Positions 21,019 to 33,807 of a stretch of 64,000 nucleotides of DNA are shown piece by piece (position 1 is the stretch's first letter; each line of letters starts with the position of its first letter). The translations under genes were made by a program, and so were the position numbers. The notes beneath the pieces were generated by a model. It was not told the DNA's origin. It was given only the letters and a program-made list of their open reading frames with translations, and did no database searches. Source of the DNA: Salvator merianae (Eukaryota; Chordata; Lepidosauria; Squamata; Teiidae); contig QVOM02000113.1 of the NCBI GenBank assembly GCA_003586115.2, positions 129,787 through 193,786 on the forward strand, written 5' to 3'.

Positions 21019-21319
21019 AAAATGTCTTTGGATACAGTGGAGAGACCAGCATTTTCCTCTTATAAGGCCTATTTTATTAGGCTTTCTGGCATGGAGAACT
21101 GCAAAGTCCTCCCAGAAGGCCTAGCAAGTGAACTGCAGGTATCCACTTTCTGCTCTAGATCTGTGGGAAACATGTAAGGAAGACCCATAGACCAGATGGG
21201 GGGTTACAGGGTGCAATTGTGTGTGGGGAGGTAGACTGAGACACAATCAAGGGAGGGAGCATGATGGGGGGAAATGGTGAATGGTTCATTGAAGTATCTG
21301 GTCAGTTCATAGAACTAAT

Positions 21320-21654
21320 TAGGGATGTGCATAAAAAAAAAATCATTTTTGATTCATTTTCAAATAAAAATCTGTATTTTTGCTTCATCAGCAAATTTCA
21401 TTGTTGAAAAATGCATTTTTCGCATTCGTTTTCACATTTTTCTCAATGTTTTCAAATTAAAAATGCCATTGAAAATGCGTTTTTCAGAGTAAAAATTGCA
21501 AAAATTCAACATTTTTTTTGCAAAATAATAGGCTTTTTTGTTTTCATTTGAAAACTGTAAGTGCAAAAAAAGTCATTTTCATTTTGCTGCAAAAATTTGC
21601 AAAAATGAAATTTTGAATGAATTTTTGAATACAATCGAAATTTGCACATCTCTA
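21320..21654. mobile_element. hAT-like AT-rich MITE
   Basis: Terminal repeats TAGGGATGTGCATAAA and TTTGCACATCTCTA. The interior consists of aaaatgcatttttc/gcaaaaat-like words that are partly self-complementary. About 335 bp. Flanking 8-mers do not match. Confidence 0.6.
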
Positions 21655-22261
21655 TCAGCCATCTGGTTTTAGATTCAGTGGTTAGTGGTCTGACTCAATG
21701 AGTGGAAGCACCATTTTCACATTTGTGCACATACCTACATCTTTTCTGCAGAGTGGGAAAAGGCACTATGAAAGTGTTCACCATCTTCTGGCAGCACTTA
21801 CTACCACCATATAGTTACACAACAGTGGTAAGATAAACTAACCTTACCTATTCTATGCATGTATCATGCCAAAAATGGGTACTTCCAGGGTCATTTCTGG
21901 CATGATTTGACATCCCCTCTTTGAAGTTGAAGACCTTTCAAGATTCAAAGTCCCTGGCTGCAAAGAGAGTGTGGAGGTGAGGCATGTGACATGTGGATGC
22001 CTGGACCAGAAGCAAGCACTTTTTCCATTGAAACACTTGCACCACAATAATCTTAATTTTGCCCCAGTGTAATTAGAACCTAAGTTTAAAGAAGAAAAGG
22101 AACCAGAGAATAGGACAAAGCATGGCAAAACTGTTTATGAAACTGAAGATTGATGGGGAAAAAAAGTTTTGATTTGTAAGTTAATTATATGGTATATGAT
22201 TCAGCTGTTTAGAGCCAATCAGCAGAAAATAAACAAACACAAACAAACAAAGCTCAAATTG
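21655..22261. other. No recognised feature
   Basis: Unclassified sequence; the minus frame at 21853-22128 has no recognised motif. Confidence 0.45.
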
Positions 22262-22458
22262 AGACTACATTCACACACAAATCAGAGATGGTTCAGAGAC
22301 TCAGAGATGATATGTCCATATGCGCATCCTACCTCCAAATATTTTTAGAATATTAAAGACTAGAAAAAGCTCTTTCAAAGCTAATAAGGGGTGGACTGTA
22401 GATGGGATGAGAACATTAGTATCACATGCTACTTATTTGCTTTGTGTGAATGCAGTCT
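22262..22458. mobile_element. Short MITE with AGACTACATTCACACA ends
   Basis: 197 bp bounded by AGACTACATTCACACACAAA and, on the other strand at the far end, AGACTGCATTCACACAAA. No target duplication recognised. Confidence 0.55.
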
Positions 22459-25014
22459 GAATGTAAATGTTGGTGGTGTCTCCATTATGCAGTAAAGGTA
22501 CCTTAAGTTTCCATTACTTCCCAAGGAGTGCTGCTGTTCTAGAGGGCCTGATTGTGGTGCCTTTATTGCTCGAGGGAGACACAGCCATAAAGATGGTTCC
22601 CGCAACAAAAAGAATATAGATATTTTCCAAAACAGAGAGTGCTTTGTTTCAGTCCTAGTTTAATATTTTATGTGTTTGTTGAAGGAATTGTGGCAGATGC
22701 ATCTTTTATCATCCATGAAAGACAAACTGCACCTGCTGAAAATTTTCTTCTAGGTGTATATTAATGTTACAGAGGCCCTGCCTTGATTTGCATCTGGTCA
22801 ACCCCAGATACACACTTCTGGGCATTTGAGACAGCTAAGTGAATGCTGTGTAAGACTACAGAAGTCCCACGATGATGGGCTATTAACTACACTCCCCATT
22901 TATCCTCCAGGAATGATACCCTCTGTATATTTGTAAAGACACAAATGGCCATTAGACATCTGGTTTCAACTGATTTGTCAGTGAGAATTAGGTAGCTAAC
23001 TGTCTGTAGCCACTTTTTTCTCATGAATAAAATACTCTTTTCAATCCTGTTATAATTGTCAATATATTATTTTATGAACAGACTTCTCTGTGGTATTCAT
23101 TGTTCAAAATAACAGTTTAATCACATAAAGTTCAGCCTTTGAAAGAGATTCATAGAGTACTGGAATAAGTCCATTGCTTTTATTTGACCATTAAGACAAA
23201 GTTCATTAAGGGAGCATCCACAACTTAGTGCCATAGGCTGCACCAATGCAAATATGCATGCTCCCACTCTCAGGACAGTGTGTGTGTGCGCCAGCCAAAT
23301 AGCCTGCAGCTCACCTCTCTCTGTTTTTGGAGATGACAGTTCAGACTTAAAGCTGAGCTCTCAGCTCTGAACACAAAGGGTTTCCTTACACTGGAAAAGG
23401 CTCTGGAAGTGGGTCTTTTCTGGCATGATAGCTGTATAGGCTGCACTTTCTGCCATCTTTTGTCCAAAGAGTGGTAGAGAGTTTGCTGAACAACAGGGGT
23501 GCTGTCAGCCTTTTTTCATTGCTCTAAAGAAAGACACACCAGAAGGTGCCTGAAGACCCTTTAGTGCCTGCCTAAGTGTGCTATAAGGTAATGATAATCC
23601 CAGCTGTTTGACTGCTGTGCTTTGGAGGCTGCCTGAGGGTGCCGATTACCTTTGGTGTGCATTCACCACTCCCTAATTAAGGAAGCAGATGCATTCTAAA
23701 ACTGTGTTTATCATTTCTATGCATTAGTATTTCCTGACTAAAAAATCTACAAATTTTCTCATATGTAGAGGGGAGGAGGAGGAGGAAAAGGAGAAGTCTG
23801 CAGTTATATTTAAACTTCACTGTCTTCCTCAACAGACCGTGGTCCTTCCCACTACAGGTAACCTGCTCCAAGGTCTGACTGCAAATAGCCTGTCTCAGCA
23901 TTACTTCAAAGTTGCCAGTTAGGACTTTTTTCAGCTAGGTGCCCAGAAGTGGTGTGCTTCTGAAGCTACTTCCAGGCACCCAGCAAAAAAACAACAACAA
24001 AAAACACCAAACAAAAAAACCCAATACTTGGCATAGCATAATGGACCATGGAAGCAAGTGCAATACTGGTGGACAGTTTATAACTAAGCAGTCCACTGGT
24101 AAAGCAGGATACAGCACCTTTTTGGCACTATATTCTGCTCCATAGCTTGGTCTGATGCAAATAGGCTGTTCTACTCAGGGCATGGTCTCCAGCAGACTAA
24201 GCCACCATGTGGACCAAACCATTTTATGGACCACACTGGGCTAGTTTAATGACCAGTGCAGAAAGTCCAGAATTTCAGAGCTCCAGATGCTTATTTTCTG
24301 CACAGACAGGCAAGATCAATAGCTCATTCCTCCACAAACGTGTCTGTGTATGTGTGTGTATCTCTGTGTGTGCACTTGTACGCTCCATCTGCATTGGAGA
24401 ATCATAGACTGGACTAGGTAGCCTGAAGTGGCTACCTAGTCCAGATTTTTTTCATTCCTGGCTGTTAGAGCTAGTGGAGATTAGTTTCAAAGCTCATAAC
24501 TTTGGGGCTGGCACAGAGGGTGACACAGAACAGCCATTCAAATATGGATGGCCTCGTTCCAAGATACATGGACTGCTCCAGTCAGTGGACCACCTGAGCT
24601 GATCTGTTCTCACTGGAGCAGTCCACATCAGGTAAGTTTGGAAATGGCCTGGGTTGCAGGGTGAATAGGAGTTTACAAGCTCTCTGACAGACGGTATTCA
24701 TGGCAGGTACATCTGTGTGTCTAAAATCAGTCCTAATCAGTCATTTACAGACAGCTTTCACACTAAGGTGAGATTATGGCAACAGAGGTGCAGGAATGTG
24801 AGGCCCACACAAGAGGTGATGGACACTTTGTTTGCATTCCACTGCAGCTTTCACCCTCAGAAATATCAAAGCTAGGGAATGAAATTTCCTTAGCTTCAAA
24901 GTTTTTATATCAGAGCCGTTTAGAAAGCACAAGTACTTGTGCAATAGGCACATTGCTACAGCCTTTGTCATCCATTTCCCTGGCAGTGATGTAGCATGAT
25001 TACCCAAAATTCAT
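22459..25014. other. No firmly recognised feature
   Basis: Mostly unclassified. Part of 24140-24800 has MITE-like words (ctacctagtccagat, gacagctttcacacta) but I cannot define ends. A short (TG)n tract lies near 24343-24372. Confidence 0.35.
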
Positions 25015-25390
25015 AACTCTGGAGTGCTGTGTTATGCAAAGGCAAAGGCACTGTCAAGGCACAGACACTCTCAAACTATGGAACTGAACACTGACTATGT
25101 GATATATAACTCGCATAAAGGTTCCAGATACAGGGGAACTGGACCAGTGGCATGGACCCTGTATTTACATCAGAATTCATTCATTGTTGGCCTGCTTACA
25201 TCCATTTTTAAAAGACAAGTCTGTCTGCAAAAAGGCCAGCATTTTCCTCTTTCTAGGAGAAGGAAGGAGAGTTAGGAAAATCCTTTGCCCAGGCAAGTTC
25301 CAATTCAGGAACTTAAAAACATTATTAATTGCAAAATATTTGGGAACAAGTATTCGGCAAGCCAGACAAGTCTATTGTTCCATTCATAAG
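25015..25390 (+). repeat. Unclassified interspersed repeat R1, copy 2 (partial)
   Basis: Shares with 2855-3260 the blocks ctggagtgctgtgttatgc, gcataaaggtt, acaggggaactgg, catggaccctgtat and acaagtctgtctg in the same order and orientation. It ends before the second half of the family. Confidence 0.7.
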
Positions 25391-26072
25391 CACTAGCTGT
25401 AACTCTGCACTTTCCTTATTTGTCTTTCCCTACATGTACTGTGCATACTGAGCTGTCAAAGCACTTCCTTATATTGCTTTCTGCAACTGCATGCTGAAAA
25501 CTTAACTGTTACAGTGCCTTTCTTATATGGATTTCTCGGCTCTTGCTCTGCAAAAGTGCTGTTTTGTTCTCTTCAACATCCTGACAGTTCTCACTAACTG
25601 TCAGAAGCTGCCATTTTATGCTTCTTAACATAATTAAAGGAATTTTGCTATGTTTCAATAAAGTTTTAGCTTTGATTCTTTTTTTTATTATTATTCATGC
25701 CTGTAAATATGTGTTAGGGTAACCTGGAATCTCATAGCCAGTTTAGAATTTTTAAAGCCTACACATAAAGATTCCTAAGAGCCCATAGCCAGATATGCTA
25801 ATTTCCAGTACACATCAATAACCCCACTACAGCTCACAGCAGTGGCACTAGAGCACCATAGAAAGCAGCATCAGAGTGTTTTTCGCCACTCTATCTTCTA
25901 GCCCTCTATGATAGGATAGTGGTCTGATGCATAAAGAATCATGTGATCCTTATGCCGTATGGCGTCCTCCATGGTACCCTAACCATGCTATGTGGATCCT
26001 GCCATACCAGCACAGACAAAATCCCTTTTTGAAGCCATACTACAGGCATGCCAAGATATGTGATAAAAAAAA
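25391..26072. other. Unclassified; polyadenylation-like end
   Basis: Contains ttcaataaagttttagctttg at about 25655-25675 followed by a T-rich (ATT)n stretch, possibly the end of the retroelement whose upstream part is R1. Otherwise nothing recognised. Confidence 0.3.
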
Positions 26073-26145
26073 AATGCCTCACTGGATTAGACCATTGGCA
26101 TATCTAATCTAGTAACCTGTTTCCACAATGGTCAGCCAGTGCTAC
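26073..26145 (-). mobile_element. CR1/L2-type LINE 3' end, inverted
   Basis: The reverse complement of the tail seen at 17600-17672 and 18970-19043: gcctcactggattagaccattggcatatctaatctagtaacctgt. Confidence 0.6.
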
Positions 26146-26699
26146 ATAGTGTACAGCTGTGTCAGCTTAGGAAAAGAGATCTAAAAAGAGCCAGGCAGGG
26201 TGCTTGATGAACTATAGCTCTTAATTTCTGGTCTTTTCCTCACTTACCGGTATCCCAGTATATTGCAAGTTCTAGCACTCTTCTGGACCTTCCCTTCTGC
26301 ATGCTTCCCTGTTTTGGATTAGCAAGGGGATTGATTTTACTAAATGCCATCCCTGCAGGACTTTGAGGCCAGGAAGTTTAGTTTTTAGCCATTGGAGACG
26401 TTAGATGCTGACTCTGAAGATTGTATGATCTGTGGAGACAGCACAGAAGCTGTCCAGGAATAGCCTTCTGAGTGTGGAAAGCTTGTACAGAGACAGTAGG
26501 ACTGCTCCTGCCACCAGAACCACTGCAGGCTGGGCCAGTCCTGCTGGAATGGACCAGCAAGGTAAGTACAGAAATGGACTCTGTTCCTTGCAAAGGAGCC
26601 TTGTGATGTTGACAACAGCAAAAACAAAACAAAACAGTCAAGAACACTAATTCCAAAGACAGTATCACAAAAACCAAAAGGATTCAGAATAAAACTATA

Positions 26700-27152
26700 G
26701 GTCTTTCCACACTTGCCATTACAATGGAATAGTGTGAGGCCTGGTCCTCTTCTGGTCCTCTCCTTTCATGCTTCTGGCATGGAACAAGTGAGGTCATGCC
26801 CCCTCTAACATGCTGTGTTTGCATTGCATACAGTGTAGCCCGGTCTAGGAAGCCAAAATGTCTGCTTAGACTGGGATGTCAGTGGACCTGTTTTTACAGG
26901 TCTGCCAACATTCTAGGAGTAACTAGACTGGCCTAGGGAGGCCAAAGACTGATTTAGCAGACAGCACACTTTAGTTCCTTGGTGTCAGAGTTCTCATATC
27001 AGGCTCCGATAGGGCTGGGCCTGTCCCAAAACAGGCCGTAGAAGTGCATACAGCCTTTTTTCCAGGCCAGTGAGACTGCTCCAGCATGGAATCATTCCGG
27101 TTGGAGTGGTCTCATTCTGAGCACTCCACCCTACACAAGTGCTGAAGCAGGC
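26700..27152. mobile_element. Probable MITE, ends uncertain
   Basis: Starts GTCTTTCCACACTTGCCATTACAATGG, similar to the GGGTCTTTCTGCAC and GGGCC...CACTT ends elsewhere. The right end is guessed near cacaagtgctgaagcaggc. Confidence 0.35.
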
Positions 27153-27289
27153 TATGTCAAAATATATTCAAAAGTATTCTTTATAAAAATGCAATTCATA
27201 TATACAATAAATGAAAACACATAAAACAACCTGTACTATCTTTACCATATAAAGCATGAGCAGCCATACATATTCAAGCAGAAATACCT

Positions 27290-27307
27290 TTATTGTTGTT
27301 GTTGTTG

Positions 27308-27360
<53 letters not shown>
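27290..27360. repeat. (GTT)n(ATT)n microsatellite
   Basis: Continuous trinucleotide run. A second short (ATT)n lies at about 27414-27430. Confidence 0.95.
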
Positions 27361-27539
27361 TTCAGGTACCAACTGAAGACTTGTCTCTTTAGCCAGGCCT
27401 TCTCAGAGATGTCATTATTATTATTATTATTGCTAAAAAAAAAATTCTATCTGTGATTTTAATTTATAAAAATGATAGTTTGATCTGCTTTTATTCTTAA
27501 TGTTTTATAAACCTTTTTGAGATTATATATTCTATTATA

Positions 27540-30185
27540 TATTTTAACCACAATTTTAATTTTATTAAAGTTTAAAACTTTACAATAAAATAGTACAGAA
27601 TGGTATTTTTGTCTATAAACAAGAACAAAACATAACATAAGCAAACTATGAATTGTGCCAGGATGTAGGAACAAGCTATCTAAATACTTATCAACATAAA
27701 TAAGTTAAACAAACTAAAAATGTTATTGAAGAAGAGCAGTAATTTGTGTCTATGCAGGTCGGTAAATAAGTCATTTTCAGTTTGAAGCCTTGCATAGTTC
27801 AGAGCTAAGTAATATGTTTTTTTAAAGCCAAGTCCTATAAACTGTTATACCGTGAAGGCAGGATTTAGTAATTCTTTTTCTAAGTGCCACACATATTTTG
27901 TGTTTGATATTAGAGTTTGGATGCTGGTATGCATTTAGAAGGCATAAAGCAGATGTGAATGTAAAATTATCTCTTATAATCTTAGCTAATCATGCTTTCT
28001 ACTGTTTGCCAGTAGGATTTAACATAGGAACAAAACCACCACATATGTGCAAAATGCCCTGTGTGATTGCATCCACATCAGCATCGAGGGGATACATTAA
28101 TGACAATCTGCATGGGGTATGATACCATCTATAGTTAAGTTTCAAAGTTAATTCCTTAACCATTGCTGTATTATTATTGTATAAATTACTAATAGTGACA
28201 TACAACCAATCATCATCAGACAGTACTGTTTCAAAATCATCTTCCCATTTTTCTTTTAACAATTGCATTTTTGGAGATATAACACTTGACAAACTTTATA
28301 GATCATGGAGACCATGCCTTTATGTGGTGTTTTGATAATTACAAACATTTTATTAAAACCATATAATGGTCTATCCATCGCCTCAGTAATATCAATAGAA
28401 TGAAGTTAAGACAGAATAATATGTTTAATAAACCAATATTTAGAGTTAGGTTGCAATTATCTTCCCATCTATTGGTGGAAAGTAGAGTGACATCAGAGGG
28501 GGAGGGGAAAGAAAATGAGTTAATAAAACTCTGCTTCTTGTAACCATTTCCAGTCCTTTTGAGAAAGAATATTATAGACATTTTGGCTACATGTTAGTGA
28601 AGTGAAAAGCAAGGGAAAAAGAATTATTTTTTTTTATTTCCAGTATAACCAGACCTTCATTATGGTAGTCAAAAAAGGATTTTTAGTGTCTGTTCTGGAG
28701 GAATCTAGCAAAGAAAATAGTATTTTTTTGACTATTTTATAAAGCTCCTCCGTCTCAAAATTAAACTATCAATTCCTAATAGAATCTTGACATAAGAAAA
28801 TAGTTCTAAGTTAAAAGGCATGATAATAATTAGGCAAATTTGGGACTCCCCAGCCTCCTGCTTCTTTGATGTTATAAAGAAAGTTACAGTAAATATGACT
28901 TATTTTACTTTGACAGATATATCTCAACAGTTCTTTATTTCATCTACAAAGTGTCTGAAATGTGATATGGCTTGGAAGTGTTTGAAACAAATACAACAAT
29001 TTGGGAATATATATCATACTGACTTGGCTAAGTGACCTAATTAAGTTATTTGTTGGTTATTTCCAGTCTTTGAGTCTTTGATTTATTTCTTTCCAAACTT
29101 GGTCATACTTTAGCTTACATAATAAATGTATATTTTGAGGAATAAAAATGCCTAAATATTTAAACCATTTGTGTGCTGTTTTAATTGTTATATGTTTATG
29201 CATTATAAGAATTGTATTATTATAAGAATATTATTATAAAAGCTACAGATTGGTTGAAATTAATTTGGATGCCAGGTGCAATATGGAAATCTTTAATTTC
29301 CTTTTGTGTATAGTCAATTTTAATATCAGGAGAACTAGAGAAAAAAATGCTATCTTCAGCATATAAATTACAAAACACTTTGGAGGAGTTAAGTTTATAT
29401 TCTTTAAGGTTAGGATTTAAATTTAGATGGTAAATGAATGCTTCTGTAACTAATACAAAAAAAAAAAAGATAGAGGATAAAGGGCAACCTTGTTCTGTAC
29501 GCGTTCAATATGAAAAGAGAAATAAAATGTGGAATTAACCCAGAATTTTGATACATTGGCACTATATATATTTTCAGTTATACTGAGAAATGTACGTGGG
29601 AAGTTCAAAATTTGAAGAAAATTTAATAAATAATTGTGACTAACAGTGTCAAACACTTTTAATGTATTTAATAAAAATGTACATAGTGTTTTCTTATATG
29701 TTTGTGAATGCCAAAGGGTATTTAGAGTATTTTAATTGGGTCTGAAATTAATCTCATGGGCAGAAAACCAAATTGTTCTTTATTAGAAAGGTTCTAAAAT
29801 GAATGTTTTGATTATATTAATTAAGGCAGTACTAAATTTATAATCCTGATTAATTAAAGAAATTGGGGGCAATAAGAATTTGCATGTTCTAGGGGTCTTT
29901 CAGGTTTACTTTAAATAATAATATAGGATCATTTCCATGATTCTGGTATAAAGTGGTCCTTTATAATTGTGCTGAACAGTCGCTTCAAGTGTGGAGTTAA
30001 TATAGAACTGATTTTTTTAATGAAAAGATGGGGAATGGCGATCTAGTCTGGTGTTTTACGATTTTTCGAATTGGATATGACTGTTTGGATTTCTTTCGTT
30101 ACAATTGTAGCTGTTAGAATTGAAATATGATCTATTGATAATTGTGTAAAATGTGCTGATGTAAGATATTGTTGATGTTCATTGT
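27540..30185 (-). mobile_element. L1-type LINE ORF2 remnant
   Basis: On the minus strand, from high to low coordinate: a PDG/KAPG-like region near 30050 (NSKNRKTPD), then FDTVSHNYLLNFLQILNFP (29656-29600), the catalytic-box region NLYAEDSIFF (about 29370-29340), and the C-terminal block LNYRWYHTPCRLSLMYP (about 28130-28080). The catalytic box reads YAED instead of YADD, and many frameshifts and stops are present. Endonuclease and ORF1 are absent or beyond the TA tract at 30188. The 3' boundary is approximate. Confidence 0.75.
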
Positions 30186-30187
30186 GA

Positions 30188-30189
30188 TA

Positions 30190-30246
<57 letters not shown>

Positions 30247-30400
30247 TACATACACATATATGTGTGCGTTTATACATATATATATTTAAATATAAATAAT
30301 ATATAAATTTATTAAATATATTTAAATATATTTATACATATTTATATACACACACATATATGTGTGTGTGTGTGTATGTGTGTGTGTACATATATATTTG
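30188..30400. repeat. (TA)n / (CA)n / (TG)n compound microsatellite
   Basis: A nearly perfect (TA)n run to about 30237, followed by tacaca, an AT-rich block and tgtgtgtgtgtg up to about 30385. Confidence 0.95.
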
Positions 30401-31285
30401 TAAACATATTTGTTTTGTTGTTTTTTGGAAAATGGTTAATATCTGTTTATTTTGAGTTGCCCATTTATTTCTAAGCTTTTATATCCTGCACTTCACCTCA
30501 CGGCCAGTAGGCAGGTCACACTATTTACTATATGATTTAAGAACAAAACAGTTGCTAAATCCTGGCTGTCCCATATACACAGACATTGTAACCAAATGTT
30601 TTAGTATATTGGGCAAAAAAATATCTTCTTTACCACATGTCAGTTGTTGCTGGATGATGGTATTTCGTCACTAGGCAGTTGTATCGACAAGAACATAGGT
30701 GTTCAAAAGTTCAGACAATGATAAATACCAGTGGACTAGCGATCTGCTGAGGCAGTACAGAGTTCCAGAGGCCCTGTGAGAAGCCATGGCAAGCTTCACA
30801 TGGGGCGCAAGCACCCTGGCTGAAAGCTGCCACCCACCACTGATAAATACAACTGCCATATGAATTCAGGTCAAATCTGAAACTGGAAGCCCAGCAAATT
30901 TCAACTATGTAGTCTTTATAAAGATTTGTAAATCATCAAAATATGTGACCTATGCACATGGACATTTTCAACCACAGTTCAGCAGTTGCTCAGTCGTTTA
31001 GTCAAGTCTGACTCTTTTTGACCACATCAGCTTTGCACACCATGCCATTCTGTTGGCATTCACTCTTCAATCAACCTCAAGTTCATATTCATTACTTCCT
31101 CAACTCCATCTATCATTATTAGCTTCTGTTACCCTCTTCTCTATTTGTTTTCAATGAGTCCTTAAATCTGGAATTCCTCTAATCAGTCCATGGAATTCTC
31201 AACAATTTCCTTCAGCACCAAAGTTCAAGAGATCATTTTCATCATTCAACCTTTCTCATAGTTCAAATCTTATTGTTATACATTA

Positions 31286-31481
31286 GGCACTTGCCATGTT
31301 AGAACAGGATTGCTGCTCCCACTCAAGCTGTGGAGCAAAATATTAGCTCCCCAGCTAGCTGAGACTGGGAGCAACAGGAGTCTGCTCCTGATCGTGCAGG
31401 CCTCTGAAAAGTCTGGAAGCACTTGGCTAGTGAGCATCCCTGATTCTCTGAAGCTCTCTGGCTTAAAGTGAGAACAGGCCC
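31286..31481. mobile_element. MITE fragment nested in BovB
   Basis: The right end GAACAGGCCC is flanked by TTA (31482-31484), and TTA also precedes the left end (31283-31285). The interior (tgtggagcaaaatattagct, gggagcaacaggagtctgctcctgat, ggaagcacttggctag) matches 56625-56725. About 200 bp, so most of the 509-bp relative is missing. Confidence 0.65.
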
Positions 31482-32484
31482 TTAGAACTGGGAAGTGTAT
31501 AGCTCTTCATACAGACCTTTATTGATATCTCTGCACTTTAGAACCTTGTTCAAACTTGCCATAACTTGCTGCAATAACCAGTTGAAGAGAATTTTGAGTA
31601 TAGGTGGATAAAAATCTGTAAACTTCCTCACTGCTTATTTGCAGTGAGTTTGCATAGGTAGTTGACATAACCTTAGGGTTTTTTTTTGTTGTTGTTGTTG
31701 TTTTTGTTTTGCACTTTTGCATTTTCTTCTTTTATCTTAAATAGCAGGCTTTTCAAGTCTTCCATTATGCTGTTGGAGTGCTATTATCTGCATACCTAAG
31801 TTTGTTTGTTTTTTCCTGCAATTTTAATTTCTGTGTCTTATTCTGATTTTTAATATGAAGCTTTATGCATATAAATTCAATAAAAAAGTGACAGCCTTTT
31901 CCCAATCTTGAGCTGCTCAGTTGATCCATGCTCAGTGTTTACTGTTGCTTCTTGATCAGTATTCAGAGTTCGCAAAATAGTGACCAGGTTTCCCCAATTC
32001 TTTAAAGACGAACCACAGTTTATAAATCTACACAATGGTCTACAAAATGAAAAGCCATATCGTAGTCAATGAAGCAGAGAGGAGTGTTTTACTAGAACTC
32101 CTTTGCTTTTTTCTACTATTCAGCAGCTGTTGGCAATTCAGTCTCTGGTACCTTTTCCTTTTCTGAACCCAGCTTGTACATCTGGCAGTTCTCAGTACAT
32201 TGCTGAAGTCTAACTTGCAGAACCTTGAATATTATCTTGCTGGCACGTACAGTTGCATGATGATTAGAACACACTTCAGCATTGCCTTTTTGATATTAAA
32301 ATATAGATTGACTTTTTCTAATCCAAAAGCCATTGTCACGTTTGCCAGATTTGCTGTCATACTGCATGTAGCACTATGATGGTATTTTCCTGCAAGTTTT
32401 TAAAACTTCAGCTGGAATTCCATCACCTCCTGCAACTTTGTTATTAGCAATGCTTCTTAGTATCATTTAATTTCATTTCATGCT

Positions 32485-32895
32485 GGGTCTTTCTGCACGA
32501 TGGTGCTGGTCCAGGCCATTCCCCGTCCTGTACCCAAAGCTCACATAAACTTCAGTGCCAGGCTTTGAGTGTCCCAAAGAGCTAGGAACAAAAGCTCCTA
32601 GCCTTGGAGGCACCGGGGGATGCATTTTAACTGTGCACTTTGATGCACTGGCAAAATGGATCCCTGATAGTCCTGAACATGCAGGTATGCCTTCTGTAAG
32701 CCTCCTTGTTCTAGACCAGAATACCTGTTTTACCGGTAATCTCAATCGTGACCTCCCTGATCAGGATTAAGCTCTGTCTAACACAGATGGTGCATACCAG
32801 CATAAGCCAGGGCCTCACAGATCCACACTTATGTACAGACCAATGAGCCCCCAAAGCAGGCTTGTTTCAGGTTAAGGGTAAATGCCAAAAGGGTC
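32485..32895. mobile_element. MITE nested in BovB (GGGTCTTTCTGCAC ends)
   Basis: The left end GGGTCTTTCTGCACGATGG and the right end (reverse complement GACCCTTTTGGCATTTACC) are imperfect inverted repeats. The interior matches 38328-38721: ccaaagctcacataaactt, ctaggaacaaaagctcctagccttgga, gatgcactggcaaaatgg. BovB reading continues on both sides. No clear target duplication. Confidence 0.65.
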
Positions 32896-33169
32896 TAGAT
32901 CAGTGATCATACTATGGCATGTGTTGGTGATGTTAGGGTCCCTCATATGTAGTTCCTCCATGTATTCTTGCCACTTATTTCTAATCTTTCCCATTTCTAA
33001 TTAGGACTCTTCCACCTTTGTCTTTTACCACAATCACTTTTGTGTTGAAAGATCCCTTCAATTGTCCTCCATTTATTTGCATTTCTTGTTTAGGAATGTC
33101 TCCTTAGCCCTTATTTATTATTGTTTGGAACTTTGCATTTAGTTGAATACATTTCTCCCTGTTTCCTTT

Positions 33170-33807
33170 GGGCCTTTTCGCACTGAGCTCGGTAGACCGT
33201 TCCCAGTAGTTCGCTTCGGACCGGAGGGGTTGGAGAACGCTGGCTGCCCTTCGCACTCCCAGCCAGAGGAACGGACCCGAAGCAGACCAGCAGAGGGAAC
33301 AGTGAGAATGGCAGCTGCTAGTTCCGTACCGCACTCCGTACCATCGAGCTCTGCTTCGTACCATCAAGCTCCACTTCGTATCATCAAGCTCCGCTTCATA
33401 CCATCGAGCTCTGCTTCATAACGAGAGGGCTCGTTATGGAGCCAGGTTCATAACGGCAGCTAGGCTGCCATGCCCAAAGGGCTATCCCGGGTGTGAAGCT
33501 TCGCACCCAGGTGTGAAAACTTCACACCTGAGTGTGAAGCTTCGTACCACGCATGTGCAGCTGCGCCAGCCATGCCCGGCCACCATTTCAAATGCGGACG
33601 GGAGTGCGAAAGCACCGTGCCCGATCTTCGCTCCATCGTGCAGGTTGGAATGAAGACAAACTTTTACTTGTCTTGCCTTACCCAGGATCAGGTACGAATC
33701 GGGTACGAAGTGGTTCGGATCGGGTGAGGCGCTCGCCCGCGGCAGTGCGAAAGCTCCGTTCCAGCTAGCGCTTAAGAACGGTCTACCACTGCAGTGCGAA
33801 AAGGCCC
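33170..33807. mobile_element. 638-bp MITE nested in BovB, TTT target duplication
   Basis: The left end is GGGCCTTTTCGCACTG, then five divergent bases, then GGTAGACCGTTC; the right end reverse-complements to GGGCCTTTTCGCACTG, five different bases, then GGTAGACCGTTC. TTT flanks both sides (33167-33169 and 33808-33810). BovB sequence continues directly across the insertion. The interior is CpG-rich and carries four tandem 20-bp units at 33341-33420. It is related to 41246-41826. No transposase frame. Confidence 0.85.
33341..33420 (+). repeat. Four tandem 20-bp units inside MITE
   Basis: Units of the form YCATCRAGCTCYRCTTCRTA at 33341, 33361, 33381 and 33401, all exactly 20 bp. No spacers, so not a CRISPR array. 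Confidence 0.95.

Noticed and set aside
27256..27456. Frame encoding a long isoleucine run
   Set aside because: It is the translation of a (GTT/ATT)n microsatellite.
33341..33420. CRISPR-like array
   Set aside because: Units are directly adjacent with no spacers, and the locus is a eukaryotic MITE.
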